The notes beneath the pieces were generated by a model. That model did not search any database. It was not told where the DNA came from and saw only the letters and a list, made by a program, of their open reading frames with translations. Below are positions 1-6,277 of a stretch of DNA of 16,540 bases, piece by piece. The number at the start of each line of letters is the position of its first letter. Position 1 is the stretch's first letter. The DNA is from DASWED01 sp036394995 (GTDB taxonomy: Bacteria > Actinomycetota > UBA4738 > JACQTL01), in contig DASWED010000045.1 of assembly GCA_036394995.1 (NCBI GenBank), forward strand, positions 1-16,540, read 5' to 3'. The position numbers and the translations under genes were made by a program.

Positions 1-677
1 TCCTGGCCCAGCTGGCCGTGCACCCGTGGTCCACCTATGAGCTGGCCCGCCAGCGGGTGCGCTACTTCCGCTACGTCTGGCCGCGGGCCGAAAGCGCGAT
101 CTACCGCGAGGTCAAGCGGCTGGCGGCCATGGGGCTGGTCGCAGCCAAGCGTGAGTACGTGGGGAAACGGCCGCGGACCTTGTACTCGATCACCGAGCCC
201 GGGCGGCAGACCCTGCGCGAGTGGCTCGACACCCCGGTGACGCCGTTCGCGATGGACTTCGAGGCGATGATCCGGCTCTTCATCGCCCCCCTCGGGACCA
301 AAGAGCAGCTCGTGGCCACCCTACAGCAGGTCCGCGACGACGCCCAGGAGATGCTGGCCTTCAGTGGCGCCGTGAAACAGGAGTTCCTGGACGGCCGGGC
401 GGCGCTGCAAGACCAGGTCTACATCCGCGCCCACGCCGTCGACTTCTTCATCAGCCTCCTCACCACCGTCGACGACTGGGCCGAGCGGACCCTCACCGAG
501 ATCCAGGGATGGAAGGATCTCTCCCCCGATGGGAAGAACGATCGGGGGCTCGAGATCATGGCCCAGCTCCCGGCGCCGACCCCCCGTGAGCCCACCGATC
601 GCACACCGGTGCCGCCTCGAACCCAGCGGCGGCGGCGGTCGTCAGGGTCAAGAAGCACAGAGGGCCCAGTCCCATAG
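1..677 (+). CDS. PadR-family transcriptional regulator, 5'-truncated by the window edge
   Basis: The reading frame is open to the left edge (first full codon at base 3) and ends at TAG 675-677. The visible protein starts LAQLAVHPWSTYELARQ, which matches helix 1 of the PadR winged-helix domain (usual form: L..L...P..GYEL). Because this lies before the GTG at 18, the true start is outside the window. A winged helix follows (SAIYREVKRLAAMGLV, then a wing with KRPRTLYSITEPGRQTLREWL). After it comes a helical region typical of the PadR C-terminal (Vir_C-like) dimerisation domain. The last 30 or so residues are rich in Pro, Arg and Ser and look disordered. PadR proteins are usually repressors of nearby transporter or stress genes; no operator or target is evident here. 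The family call is firm, the ligand unknown. Confidence 0.88.
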   Translation, partial: LAQLAVHPWSTYELARQRVRYFRYVWPRAESAIYREVKRLAAMGLVAAKREYVGKRPRTLYSITEPGRQTLREWLDTPVTPFAMDFEAMIRLFIAPLGTKEQLVATLQQVRDDAQEMLAFSGAVKQEFLDGRAALQDQVYIRAHAVDFFISLLTTVDDWAERTLTEIQGWKDLSPDGKNDRGLEIMAQLPAPTPREPTDRTPVPPRTQRRRRSSGSRSTEGPVP

Positions 678-679
678 GG

Positions 680-735
680 TTGTGCTGATGAGTCCGTAAG
701 GACCAAAGTCACCAAGTCAACCTGGCTCTTCACGA
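680..735 (+). other. Hammerhead-ribozyme-like hairpin/three-way junction (degenerate core)
   Basis: Two bases after the PadR stop, CTGATGA (685-691) is followed by a 4-bp stem (GTCC 692-695 / GGAC 700-703) closed by GTAA, then CAAA (704-707). This is the hammerhead core order, with C where the conserved G of GAAA should be. The outer helices can also be drawn in type I order. Stem III pairs 707-711 with 723-727, followed by the triplet CTC. Stem I pairs 680-684 with 731-735. Two extra bases (729-730) separate the putative cleavage site from stem I. The fold is seen; catalytic activity is doubtful because the changed G is a key catalytic base. It may be coincidence. Confidence 0.25.
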
Positions 736-957
736 AGCTCACCAGCTGTGCTCGACGAGGAAGAGTCCTTCCGGCTCGCAGTTCCAAGATCCTTGGTTAG
801 CTCGTACAGTCGAGCGATCTCATCTTGGACTCGACGGTTCGAATAGGGTCCTGCCAGCCAGGGGCATCGAGTTCTCGCTGGTCGTTTGAATCCCCGGTGG
901 CGCGTCGAGTCGACTCTGTCTATCGTTCCGCCGTCGACACACACAGGAGGAGGATGC

Positions 958-1488
958 GTGATCGCAACGGAGCCATTCATGCTCGTCTTCCGGTTCATCC
1001 ACATCGTGGCCGGGGTCCTCTGGGTGGGCTCCGCCTTCCTCTTCGTCGGGTTCATCGGACCGTCGGCCGCGGAGGTCGGACCGTCCGCCGGGCCCCTGCT
1101 GACGGCGGCGGTCAAGAAGCGGAAGGTCGCCAAGGTCATCACCGGCCTGGGCTTCACGACGGTGATCGCCGGGTGGGTGATGTGGTTGAAGGACATGGGC
1201 GACTACGACTCGCTCGGCGACTGGGTGACCTCGCGCTTCGGGCTCGTCATCACGATCGGTGGCGTGCTGGCGACGATCACGGCGTTCGTGGGTGCGATCG
1301 GCGTCGGGGCGAACGTGGAGCGCCTGGTCGACGTGGGGAACGAGGTCGCCGCGTCGGGGGGTCCCCCTTCAGTGGAACAGCAGACTCGGATCGATCGGCT
1401 CTCGGCCGCCGTCGAACGGCACGGGAAGGTCGACCTGTTGCTCCTGCTCCTCGCCGTCACCGCCATGGCCACCGCGCGCTACTGGTAA
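958..1488 (+). CDS. Four-span integral membrane protein, unknown function
   Basis: The start is GTG 958, preceded by a strong ribosome binding site AGGAGGAGG (945-953); the in-frame ATG at 886 has none. The 176-residue product has about four hydrophobic spans: roughly 8-33, 57-77, 93-118 and a Leu-rich one at 155-172. The first span carries His and Trp (FRFIHIVAGVLWVGSAFLF), as in CopD/DUF2269-like membrane proteins, where such His can bind haem or metal. The similarity is general, so no function is assigned. A soluble loop rich in Arg and Glu precedes the last span. The next gene on the same strand begins about 60 bases later, so the two may be cotranscribed. Confidence 0.8.
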   Translation: MIATEPFMLVFRFIHIVAGVLWVGSAFLFVGFIGPSAAEVGPSAGPLLTAAVKKRKVAKVITGLGFTTVIAGWVMWLKDMGDYDSLGDWVTSRFGLVITIGGVLATITAFVGAIGVGANVERLVDVGNEVAASGGPPSVEQQTRIDRLSAAVERHGKVDLLLLLLAVTAMATARYW

Positions 1489-1551
1489 CGACCCTCCCCT
1501 CGACGCAACCTGCCCGGGGGCCGCGGCCTTGACCCGGGCCGGCGGCCGGTC

Positions 1552-2118
1552 TTGTATTCACCCGTGCGATGGTTCGCCGTGGCTGGCGGCTGCCTGCTCG
1601 CGACCCAGTGGGTCCTCCTGACGCTCTTCTTCGTGCGGAAGAACGAGGCGGCGGACCGGGCCTCGAACGTGGTGGCGATCCCGGCGCTGATCGCGATCGG
1701 GGTCTCGATGGGAGCGGTCCTGGACCGTTTCGCGGAGGACGTCCCCGTGGTCGCCTCCGTCGTCACGGGGATCGGGCTCCTGGCGGTCACCGTGAACCTG
1801 GGCCTGACGGTGGCCCTGGTGCTCGAGGCGGTTCCGTTCCCGCGCATCGCGATGCCGGCCACCCTGTCCTGGGCCGTCCTGTTCCTGTGGATCGGGGCGG
1901 CCAGCGTCCTGATCGTGGCGGAGGGCCGTCTGCCGGCCTGGCTGGGCTGGATCGGAATCGGCACGATCGCCTACGCCATCGCCCTCCTCGCCGTCATCAT
2001 GCGGAACCCGGAGGTTCGGACCGGAGTCGGCGTCCCGTCCCGGGCCCAGATGGCGGCGGGCGCCCCCATCCTGGTCCTGATCCCACTCTGGTTCGTCCTC
2101 CTGGGAGTCAACCTCTGA
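1552..2118 (+). CDS. Six-span integral membrane protein, unknown function
   Basis: About 188 residues and almost wholly hydrophobic. There are approximately six membrane spans (residues about 5-26, 40-57, 65-93, 97-121, 128-148, 168-187) with short charged loops. The start is uncertain: TTG 1552 and GTG 1564 are in frame and neither has a clear ribosome binding site. The later GTG would still keep the whole first span. I do not recognise a family. It follows another membrane-protein gene by about 60 bases on the same strand. The smooth hydrophobic segmentation and GC-biased third positions support real coding; the function is unknown. Confidence 0.75.
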   Translation: MYSPVRWFAVAGGCLLATQWVLLTLFFVRKNEAADRASNVVAIPALIAIGVSMGAVLDRFAEDVPVVASVVTGIGLLAVTVNLGLTVALVLEAVPFPRIAMPATLSWAVLFLWIGAASVLIVAEGRLPAWLGWIGIGTIAYAIALLAVIMRNPEVRTGVGVPSRAQMAAGAPILVLIPLWFVLLGVNL

Positions 2119-2141
2119 ACGACCGGGCCGCGGCGAGTACC

Positions 2142-2396
2142 GTGGATCGGTACACATCGACGAAAGGCACTCCGATCGCGGTCGATCGCTCGTGCGTGGA
2201 TGACAACGAGGCCCAGTTGCGCCGGCTACGCGACCGGGTCGACGCGGCGGAGGCGGCCGATCGGGCGGTGGCCGGGATAACGGACACCCTCCTGGCCCTG
2301 AACGAGCGGACGGGGCTCCTGATCAACCCCTTGCGCGCCGAGCACCGGCAGGAGCACGTCGACGAGCTCGAGAGGGTCCTCCGGTCGGCTGGCTGA
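2142..2396 (+). CDS. Small helical hypothetical protein
   Basis: A short frame ending at TGA 2394-2396. GTG 2142 is a possible start; GTG 2196 is an alternative giving about 66 residues. Neither has a convincing ribosome binding site. The C-terminal two thirds are strongly helical and charged (QLRRLRDRVDAAEAADRAVA, then HRQEHVDELERVL), with heptad-like spacing of hydrophobics that suggests a short coiled coil. There is no signal peptide or membrane span. It sits in the gap between a membrane protein and the DUF983 gene, on the same strand. Evidence for coding is composition and position only; no family is recognised. Confidence 0.45.
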   Translation: MDRYTSTKGTPIAVDRSCVDDNEAQLRRLRDRVDAAEAADRAVAGITDTLLALNERTGLLINPLRAEHRQEHVDELERVLRSAG

Positions 2397-2404
2397 GGCG
2401 CGGA

Positions 2405-2830
2405 TTGGACGAGGGGAACGGCCAGGCCCACCGGATCTCCCGGATCGGCGCGATGCTCCGGATGCGGTGCCCCCGGTGCCTGCGGGGGAAGCTGTTCCGG
2501 GGCCTGCTCGACATGTGGGAGCGGTGCCCGGTGTGCGGGCTGCGGTTCGAACGCGAGACCGGGTACTTCACCGGCGCGATGTACACGAGCTTCCTGATCG
2601 CCCTGCCCCTCGTGTTCGCGATCTTCGGGGTCATGTGGCTGTTCTCCTCCCGGACCCTGCTCGCCGCGGAGGTGCTCCTGCTGGTCACCACCGTCCTGTT
2701 CGTTCCGCTCGTGCCGCTGGTGTTCCGGTACTCCCGCGTGCTGTGGATGTACTTCGACTGGCGGTTCGGGCCGGACCGGGGGGCCGGTACCGACCCGCCG
2801 CCGGACGGGTCGGGCGGCGCGCCGCTGTAG
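2405..2830 (+). CDS. DUF983 family zinc-ribbon membrane protein
   Basis: The 141-residue product has two CxxC knuckles, Cys22/Cys25 (CPRC) and Cys41/Cys44 (CPVC), forming a probable zinc ribbon. These are followed by the family-typical ERETGYFTGAMYTS and two membrane spans (about 62-81 and 86-108), ending in FDWRF. This arrangement is that of DUF983, a small inner-membrane family of unknown function found in many bacteria. The start is taken as TTG 2405. ATG 2453 is an alternative with no good ribosome binding site, and it would leave only five residues before the first Cys. The last 20 residues are Gly/Pro/Asp-rich. It converges on the BKACE gene with only 5 bases between the stops. Confidence 0.85.
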   Translation: MDEGNGQAHRISRIGAMLRMRCPRCLRGKLFRGLLDMWERCPVCGLRFERETGYFTGAMYTSFLIALPLVFAIFGVMWLFSSRTLLAAEVLLLVTTVLFVPLVPLVFRYSRVLWMYFDWRFGPDRGAGTDPPPDGSGGAPL

Positions 2831-2835
2831 ACGGG

Positions 2836-3567
2836 TCAGGATCGAACCATCGCCAGCGCCGTGGCGACCAGCTGGGCGTTGTCGGCGGCGACGGACCCGT
2901 CGGGAAGCGTGAGCACGTCCTCGAGCCCGATCCGGACGTCGCGGCCCTGCCGGAGGGCTGCGCCGATCACGGCCCACGTGGCCGGGCCGTCGCCGTGATA
3001 GAGGCGCGGAGCGAGCACCCCGCCGGCGTCGAGCAGCGCGTCGATGGCGGCAGCGTCGGCCACGGCCGCACCCGGCTCCGATTCCTGGGTCTCCACCAGC
3101 ACGCGCACACAGCGCCCCGCGAGTCCCGAGGTCACCAGCGCCGCGGCATCGCCCGTCGAGGCCAGCCCCGCCTCCACCCCGATCCCCGCACCGAGCAGCG
3201 CCTCGCACAGCTCCGCGACTCCCTCCTCGGAGAGGTTCACCGACGCGAAGTCAGGCCGCTCGGCCGGATCCAGGGCTCCCCACGCCGACACCGCACGCAC
3301 CCGGTCGGCGGGGTCCGGCAGGATCCACCCAGCGGTGGTCACGCCCACCGGGATCCGCCCCGCCTCCCGCACGGCCCGTACCGCACGGCCGACGGAACGC
3401 GCTTCGAGCGTCTCCAGGCCGTCGCTCCCCCGGGGATGAACGTGAACGGCCCCGGCGCCCGCCACCGCGACCGCCTCGGCATCGCGAGCCAACTCCCCGG
3501 TCGTGAACGGGATCCGGGGGTGCTCTCCGCGCGAACGATTTCCGTTCAGGCAGGCCTTGACCAGCAC
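2836..3567 (-). CDS. BKACE (DUF849) family beta-keto acid cleavage enzyme
   Basis: The product is 243 residues from GTG 3567. The N-terminus VLVKACLNGNRSRGEHPRIP and the metal motif VHVHPR (His42, His44) are hallmarks of the BKACE/DUF849 TIM barrel. The third metal ligand fits Glu216 in RIGLEDVL. Known members cleave a beta-keto acid such as 3-keto-5-aminohexanoate with acetyl-CoA, giving acetoacetate plus a new CoA ester. The family spans many substrates, so the substrate here is not predictable. It is somewhat shorter than the usual 270-310 residues. The start lies 7 bases after the stop of the STAS gene, so the two are almost surely cotranscribed. No other lysine-fermentation or carnitine genes are near. 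Confidence 0.85.
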   Translation of the reverse strand: MLVKACLNGNRSRGEHPRIPFTTGELARDAEAVAVAGAGAVHVHPRGSDGLETLEARSVGRAVRAVREAGRIPVGVTTAGWILPDPADRVRAVSAWGALDPAERPDFASVNLSEEGVAELCEALLGAGIGVEAGLASTGDAAALVTSGLAGRCVRVLVETQESEPGAAVADAAAIDALLDAGGVLAPRLYHGDGPATWAVIGAALRQGRDVRIGLEDVLTLPDGSVAADNAQLVATALAMVRS

Positions 3568-3574
3568 CTCGGAC

Positions 3575-3916
3575 TCAGGAGAGCGCCAGGTTCGGCAGGG
3601 CGGAGACCACACCGGTCAGATCGAACAGCCGCCGAACCGGAGGCCGGACGCCGCGGAGCGTGAGCCTGCCGCGAGCGGACCTCGCGACCTCGATCAGCAC
3701 CCGGAGCCCCTGGCTGTCCACGAACGTCACCCCGGCCATGTCGAGGTCGAGGTCGACCCACCCGGTCGCCAGCGGGGGGACCACGGCCTCGCGCAGGAGC
3801 GGGGACGTCGCGGCATCGATCTCCCCCACCAGGGCCACCTCCGCCGACGGCCCGTCGCGCCGGACCTCCGCCCGGAAGACCGGTCCCCGGCTCTCGTCGT
3901 CTTCCCGTTCGGCCAT
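3575..3916 (-). CDS. STAS-domain anti-sigma factor antagonist (RsbV/SpoIIAA type)
   Basis: The 113-residue product is one STAS domain. Strand GEIDAATSPLL (31-41) and the motif VTFVDSQGLRVL, with Ser68 in the D-S-x-G context, mark the site that the cognate RsbW-type kinase phosphorylates. In the family, the unphosphorylated form binds the anti-sigma kinase and frees a sigma factor. The start is ATG 3914-3916 with a purine-rich GGGAGAGGGAG immediately upstream. The BKACE gene follows after 7 bases. A candidate partner kinase is encoded on the other strand at 4521-4931. I infer but cannot show that the two pair; the gene split by a small membrane-protein gene is unlike the compact rsbV-rsbW operons. 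Confidence 0.9.
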   Translation of the reverse strand: MAEREDDESRGPVFRAEVRRDGPSAEVALVGEIDAATSPLLREAVVPPLATGWVDLDLDMAGVTFVDSQGLRVLIEVARSARGRLTLRGVRPPVRRLFDLTGVVSALPNLALS

Positions 3917-3998
3917 CTCCCTCTCCCGTGTTCGCGCGGCCGTGACCGGATCATCGAGCCCGTCGGGCCGCCGGTCAACCCCTCTCGTGAGCGTCGAA

Positions 3999-4039
3999 CG
4001 ACGACGCCCCGGAGGGGTGTCCCGTCCGGGGCGTCGTCG
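3999..4039 (-). terminator. Strong hairpin, likely terminator of the GPGG gene
   Basis: A perfect 14-bp GC-rich inverted repeat (CGACGACGCCCCGG at 3999-4012 with its complement at 4026-4039) encloses a 13-base loop that can itself form GGG/CCC pairs. It lies about 85 bases beyond the stop of the small membrane-protein gene (minus strand) and before the STAS gene. There is no long T run on either side, as is common in GC-rich actinobacteria, so termination is inferred from the stem alone. Confidence 0.6.
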
Positions 4040-4124
4040 GTCGATCGTCGGGGCGGCGGCTCACCAACTTACGCGTCAATTCCCGCCGCCGAATGCCGAT
4101 ACTTCGGGACGTGGATTCGAACGG

Positions 4125-4301
4125 TCAGCCGTTGAAGATGCTGACGCCTCCGGGGCCGATCAGCAGGCCGACGATGATGAGCACCAGGCCTGCGAGCACG
4201 CCCCCGCGTACGAGGGTCACGATCCCCGCGATCACCAGGACCACCGCGAGGATCCACAGGAGCGTGAGCACCGGGCCGGTCAGTGCGAGTGCTGCCATCA
4301 T
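4125..4301 (-). CDS. GPGG-motif small membrane protein
   Basis: This 58-residue protein begins with two consecutive ATGs. The first (4299-4301) sits 8 bases after a strong AAGGAGG ribosome binding site. It has two membrane spans (about 9-30 and 34-49), separated by a short RGG turn, and ends LLIGPGGVSIFNG. This matches a family of very small actinobacterial membrane proteins named after the C-terminal GPGG motif; their function is unknown. Upstream on the minus strand is a promoter resembling the SigB/SigF consensus, suggesting stress induction. A longer frame running further upstream exists but lacks coding character before this start. Confidence 0.85.
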   Translation of the reverse strand: MMAALALTGPVLTLLWILAVVLVIAGIVTLVRGGVLAGLVLIIVGLLIGPGGVSIFNG

Positions 4302-4357
4302 GGCTCCAACCTCCTTCGCGGGCTTCCTTTCGGGTCCCCCCTCCGGACCCTTGGGGT

Positions 4358-4383
4358 GTTCCCCCTCCGCGCATCCCCAAAAC
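4358..4383 (-). promoter_or_regulatory. SigB/SigF-type promoter for the GPGG gene
   Basis: Read on the minus strand: GTTTTG (4378-4383), 14 bases, GGGAAC (4358-4363). This fits the GTTT-N12..15-GGGWA pattern of general-stress sigma factors (SigB of Bacillus, SigF of mycobacteria). It lies about 57 bases before the ATG, with the ribosome binding site in between. It has the same spacing as the divergent promoter on the plus strand. Confidence 0.5.
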
Positions 4384-4423
4384 CGCCCCGTGACCCGTGC
4401 GAAGCCGGCGCGCGCCCGACCCC

Positions 4424-4449
4424 GTTTCCGTTGCATGATGTGCGGGTAC
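4424..4449 (+). promoter_or_regulatory. SigB/SigF-type promoter for the anti-sigma kinase gene
   Basis: GTTTCC (4424-4429), 14 bases, GGGTAC (4444-4449). This is a close match to the SigB/SigF consensus GTTT...GGGTA. It lies about 70 bases upstream of the RsbW-like gene, whose product would control exactly such a sigma factor, so autoregulation is plausible. Confidence 0.6.
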
Positions 4450-4520
4450 GAACGATCTTCGAGCCGGGCCCGAGTGCTGTCCGCGTGGGCGGGCCGGGGT
4501 CGAGGTTGAGGCTCGGGACC

Positions 4521-4931
4521 ATGGCCACCCTGGAAGCTGTCGCGCCGGTGATCCGCTCCTTCCGCGCCCATCCCTCGTCGCTGTACCAGGTTCGTCAGTT
4601 CATCCGGCTACAGGCCGAGGCGGCCTCGCTCAACCAGGAGACCACCGACGACTTCTTGCTGGCGGTCTCCGAGGCGTGCGTCAACGCCGTCCTGCACTCC
4701 TCCAGCCGGACCGTGAGGGTCAGCTGGCGGCACGCCGGCGGGTGCGCGGAGGTCATGGTCCAGGACGAGGGGATCTTCCACCGACGCCTCCCCATGCCCG
4801 AGATCGAGGGCCCAAGCGGGCGCGGGATCCTGCTGATGATGGCGGTCATGGACGAGGTCACGATCCGCGAGGGCAATCCCCGCGAGCCCGGCACCCGGGT
4901 CCGCCTCCGCAAGTGCCAGTCGGAGATCTGA
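4521..4931 (+). CDS. RsbW-type anti-sigma factor serine kinase (HATPase)
   Basis: The 136-residue product has the compact GHKL ATPase fold of anti-sigma kinases. The N box is SEACVNAVLHS (Glu51, Asn55), the G1 box is VQDEGIF (Asp82, Gly84) and the G2 box is PSGRGILLM (98-106). Family members bind and inhibit a sigma factor and inactivate their STAS partner by phosphorylating its serine. The start is ATG 4521, with GAGG at 4508-4511. A frame running much further upstream is open but lacks coding character. The SigB/SigF-like promoter ahead of it and the STAS gene about 600 bases away fit a partner-switching stress module. No sigma factor gene lies in the window, so the target is unknown. Confidence 0.88.
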   Translation: MATLEAVAPVIRSFRAHPSSLYQVRQFIRLQAEAASLNQETTDDFLLAVSEACVNAVLHSSSRTVRVSWRHAGGCAEVMVQDEGIFHRRLPMPEIEGPSGRGILLMMAVMDEVTIREGNPREPGTRVRLRKCQSEI

Positions 4932-4957
4932 CCGCTCCTTGATCCGGTGGGCACGTA

Positions 4958-4973
4958 TCGAACGTATGTTCTA
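4958..4973 (+). promoter_or_regulatory. LexA operator (SOS box)
   Basis: TCGAAC-GTAT-GTTCTA is a near-perfect palindrome. It matches the Gram-positive/actinobacterial LexA consensus TCGAAC-RNRY-GTTCGA at every position but one (T for G near the right end). It ends 10 bases before the ATG of the radical SAM gene. A possible -10 hexamer TATCAT (4972-4977) overlaps its right edge, so bound LexA would block transcription. Confidence 0.72.
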
Positions 4974-4983
4974 TCATCACTCG

Positions 4984-5967
4984 ATGGAGCGGGAGCAGCT
5001 CTTCGAGATCGCACGCCGCACGTTCGACGCCCCGGAGTTCCGCGGCATCGAGTTCATCGAATCCGAGGCCAAGACCGTCATCAACCGGGTCCCCGGCAAC
5101 TTCCTCCCGTTCAACTGGACCATCAACCCATATCGGGGATGCCTGCATGCGTGCGTCTACTGTTTCGCCCGTCCCACTCACGCCTACATGGACATGAATG
5201 CGGGGCGGGACTTCGAGACGAAGATCGTGGTGAAGGTGAACGCGCCGCAGGTGCTCCGGCGGCAGCTGGCTGCCAAGTCGTGGAAGGGCGAGCACATCGC
5301 GATGGGGACGGGAACGGATCCGTACCAGCGGGCCGAGGGGCGGTACCGGCTGATGCGGGGGATCATCCGGGCCCTCATCGACTACCGGAACCCGTTCTCG
5401 ATCCTGACGAAGGGAACGCTGATCCTCCGCGACCTCGACCTGCTGGTGGAGGCGGCGAAGGTCGCCGACGTCGCGACCGCGTTCTCGGTGGGGACGGTGG
5501 ACGAGGAGGTGTGGCGGAGCACCGAGCCCGGGACGCCCCATCCCATGCGCCGCCTGGAGGCCGTGGCCGCGCTGAACGAGGCGGGGATCCCGGCGGGGGT
5601 CCTCATGGCTCCGATCCTGCCCGGCATCAGCGACCGGCCGGAGCAGCTCCGCGCGGTGGTGGAGGCGGCCATCGAGGCCCGGGCCACGCACGTCTCCCCG
5701 ATCATGCTGCACCTCCGCCCGGGCGTGAAGGAGGAGTTCATGCCGTGGCTGGCGGAGCACCATCCGGACCTCGTGCCGCGCTACGAGCGGACGTACACGA
5801 GGGCCTACGGACCGGTCGCCGAACGCAAGGCCCTCGGCGCCAGGGTGGGCCGGCTGATCGACGACGCCGGCGGCCTCCGGCCGCGCGAGCACCTCTCCGT
5901 CCCCCGCTGGCGGCGGCCCCAGGCCCCCGATCGCCAGGCGCCGCCCGAGCAGCTCAGCCTGCTGTAG
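4984..5967 (+). CDS. Rv2578c/SplB-like radical SAM protein, probably SOS-regulated
   Basis: From ATG 4984 the protein has 327 residues. The iron-sulfur motif is GCLHACVYC (Cys53, Cys57, Cys60), followed by FARPTHAYMDMN and then MGTGTDPYQRAEGRY, the pattern of the Rv2578c family (COG1533, relatives of spore photoproduct lyase). Members bind a 4Fe-4S cluster and SAM; DNA repair is suspected but unproven for this branch. ATG 4966 lies inside the LexA box, so 4984 is preferred. With TATCAT at 4972-4977 the transcript would begin near the ATG, i.e. be leaderless; no ribosome binding site is seen. The C-terminus PEQLSLL resembles the sliding-clamp-binding pentapeptide QL(S/D)LF. Confidence 0.9.
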   Translation: MEREQLFEIARRTFDAPEFRGIEFIESEAKTVINRVPGNFLPFNWTINPYRGCLHACVYCFARPTHAYMDMNAGRDFETKIVVKVNAPQVLRRQLAAKSWKGEHIAMGTGTDPYQRAEGRYRLMRGIIRALIDYRNPFSILTKGTLILRDLDLLVEAAKVADVATAFSVGTVDEEVWRSTEPGTPHPMRRLEAVAALNEAGIPAGVLMAPILPGISDRPEQLRAVVEAAIEARATHVSPIMLHLRPGVKEEFMPWLAEHHPDLVPRYERTYTRAYGPVAERKALGARVGRLIDDAGGLRPREHLSVPRWRRPQAPDRQAPPEQLSLL

Positions 5968-5995
5968 CGCCGGCGGGGGCGGTGGACCCGGTTGC

Positions 5996-6001
5996 TACAA
6001 T
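5996..6001 (+). promoter_or_regulatory. Putative -10 element for the tRNA genes
   Basis: TACAAT matches the housekeeping -10 consensus in 5 of 6 positions and sits 12 bases before tRNA-His. No good -35 hexamer is visible at the usual distance. A second candidate, TATCAT (6122-6127), lies 6 bases before tRNA-Lys. Confidence 0.45.
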
Positions 6002-6013
6002 CGCTGCGCACGC

Positions 6014-6088
6014 GGTGGCCGTAGCTCAATCGGTTAGAGCACCAGGTTGTGGTCCTGGGGGTTGGGGGTTCAAGTCCCCTCGGTCACC
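6014..6088 (+). tRNA. tRNA-His(GTG)
   Basis: Full cloverleaf: acceptor GTGGCCG (6015-6021) with CGGTCAC (6081-6087), D arm AGCTCAATCGGTTAGAGC, anticodon stem CCAGG/CCTGG around loop TTGTGGT with anticodon GTG at 6049-6051, and T arm GGGGG-TTCAAGT-CCCCT. The extra 5' G (6014) opposite discriminator C (6088) is the histidine identity feature. The 3' CCA is not encoded. Confidence 0.97.
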
Positions 6089-6133
6089 CTCCACATACGC
6101 TGTTGGGGCTCGACCGGGCTGTATCATCCCCCC

Positions 6134-6207
6134 GGGCCTCTAGCTCAATCTGGCAGAGCAACGGACTCTTAATCCGCAGGTTCAGGGTTCGAATCCCTGG
6201 GGGCCCA
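6134..6207 (+). tRNA. tRNA-Lys(CTT)
   Basis: Full cloverleaf: acceptor GGGCCTC (6134-6140) with GGGGCCC (6200-6206), including one T-G pair. The D arm is followed by anticodon loop CTCTTAA with anticodon CTT at 6168-6170, and T arm CAGGG-TTCGAAT-CCCTG. The discriminator is A 6207 and CCA is not encoded. The first anticodon-stem pair is an A-C mismatch (6161/6177). It is 45 bases after tRNA-His on the same strand. Confidence 0.97.
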
Positions 6208-6277
6208 CAACCGCTGCCCATCGGGTCGCATCCTTCCCCGGCATCGCATTTCACATTGGCGCAACGCGATCGCCTTC

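Noticed and set aside
4449..4461. CGAACGATCTTCG near the SigB-type promoter as a second LexA box
   Set aside because: The arms are only 4 bp with a 5-base spacer, so it does not fit the CGAAC-N4-GTTCG spacing.
4966..4983. ATG 4966 (or TTG 4939) as start of the radical SAM gene
   Set aside because: ATG 4966 lies inside the LexA operator, neither has a ribosome binding site, and the extra residues are not family-like; 4984 is preferred.
6014..6207. The tRNA pair as an integration site
   Set aside because: Both tRNAs are intact, no duplicate 3' ends occur nearby and no integrase gene is recognised.
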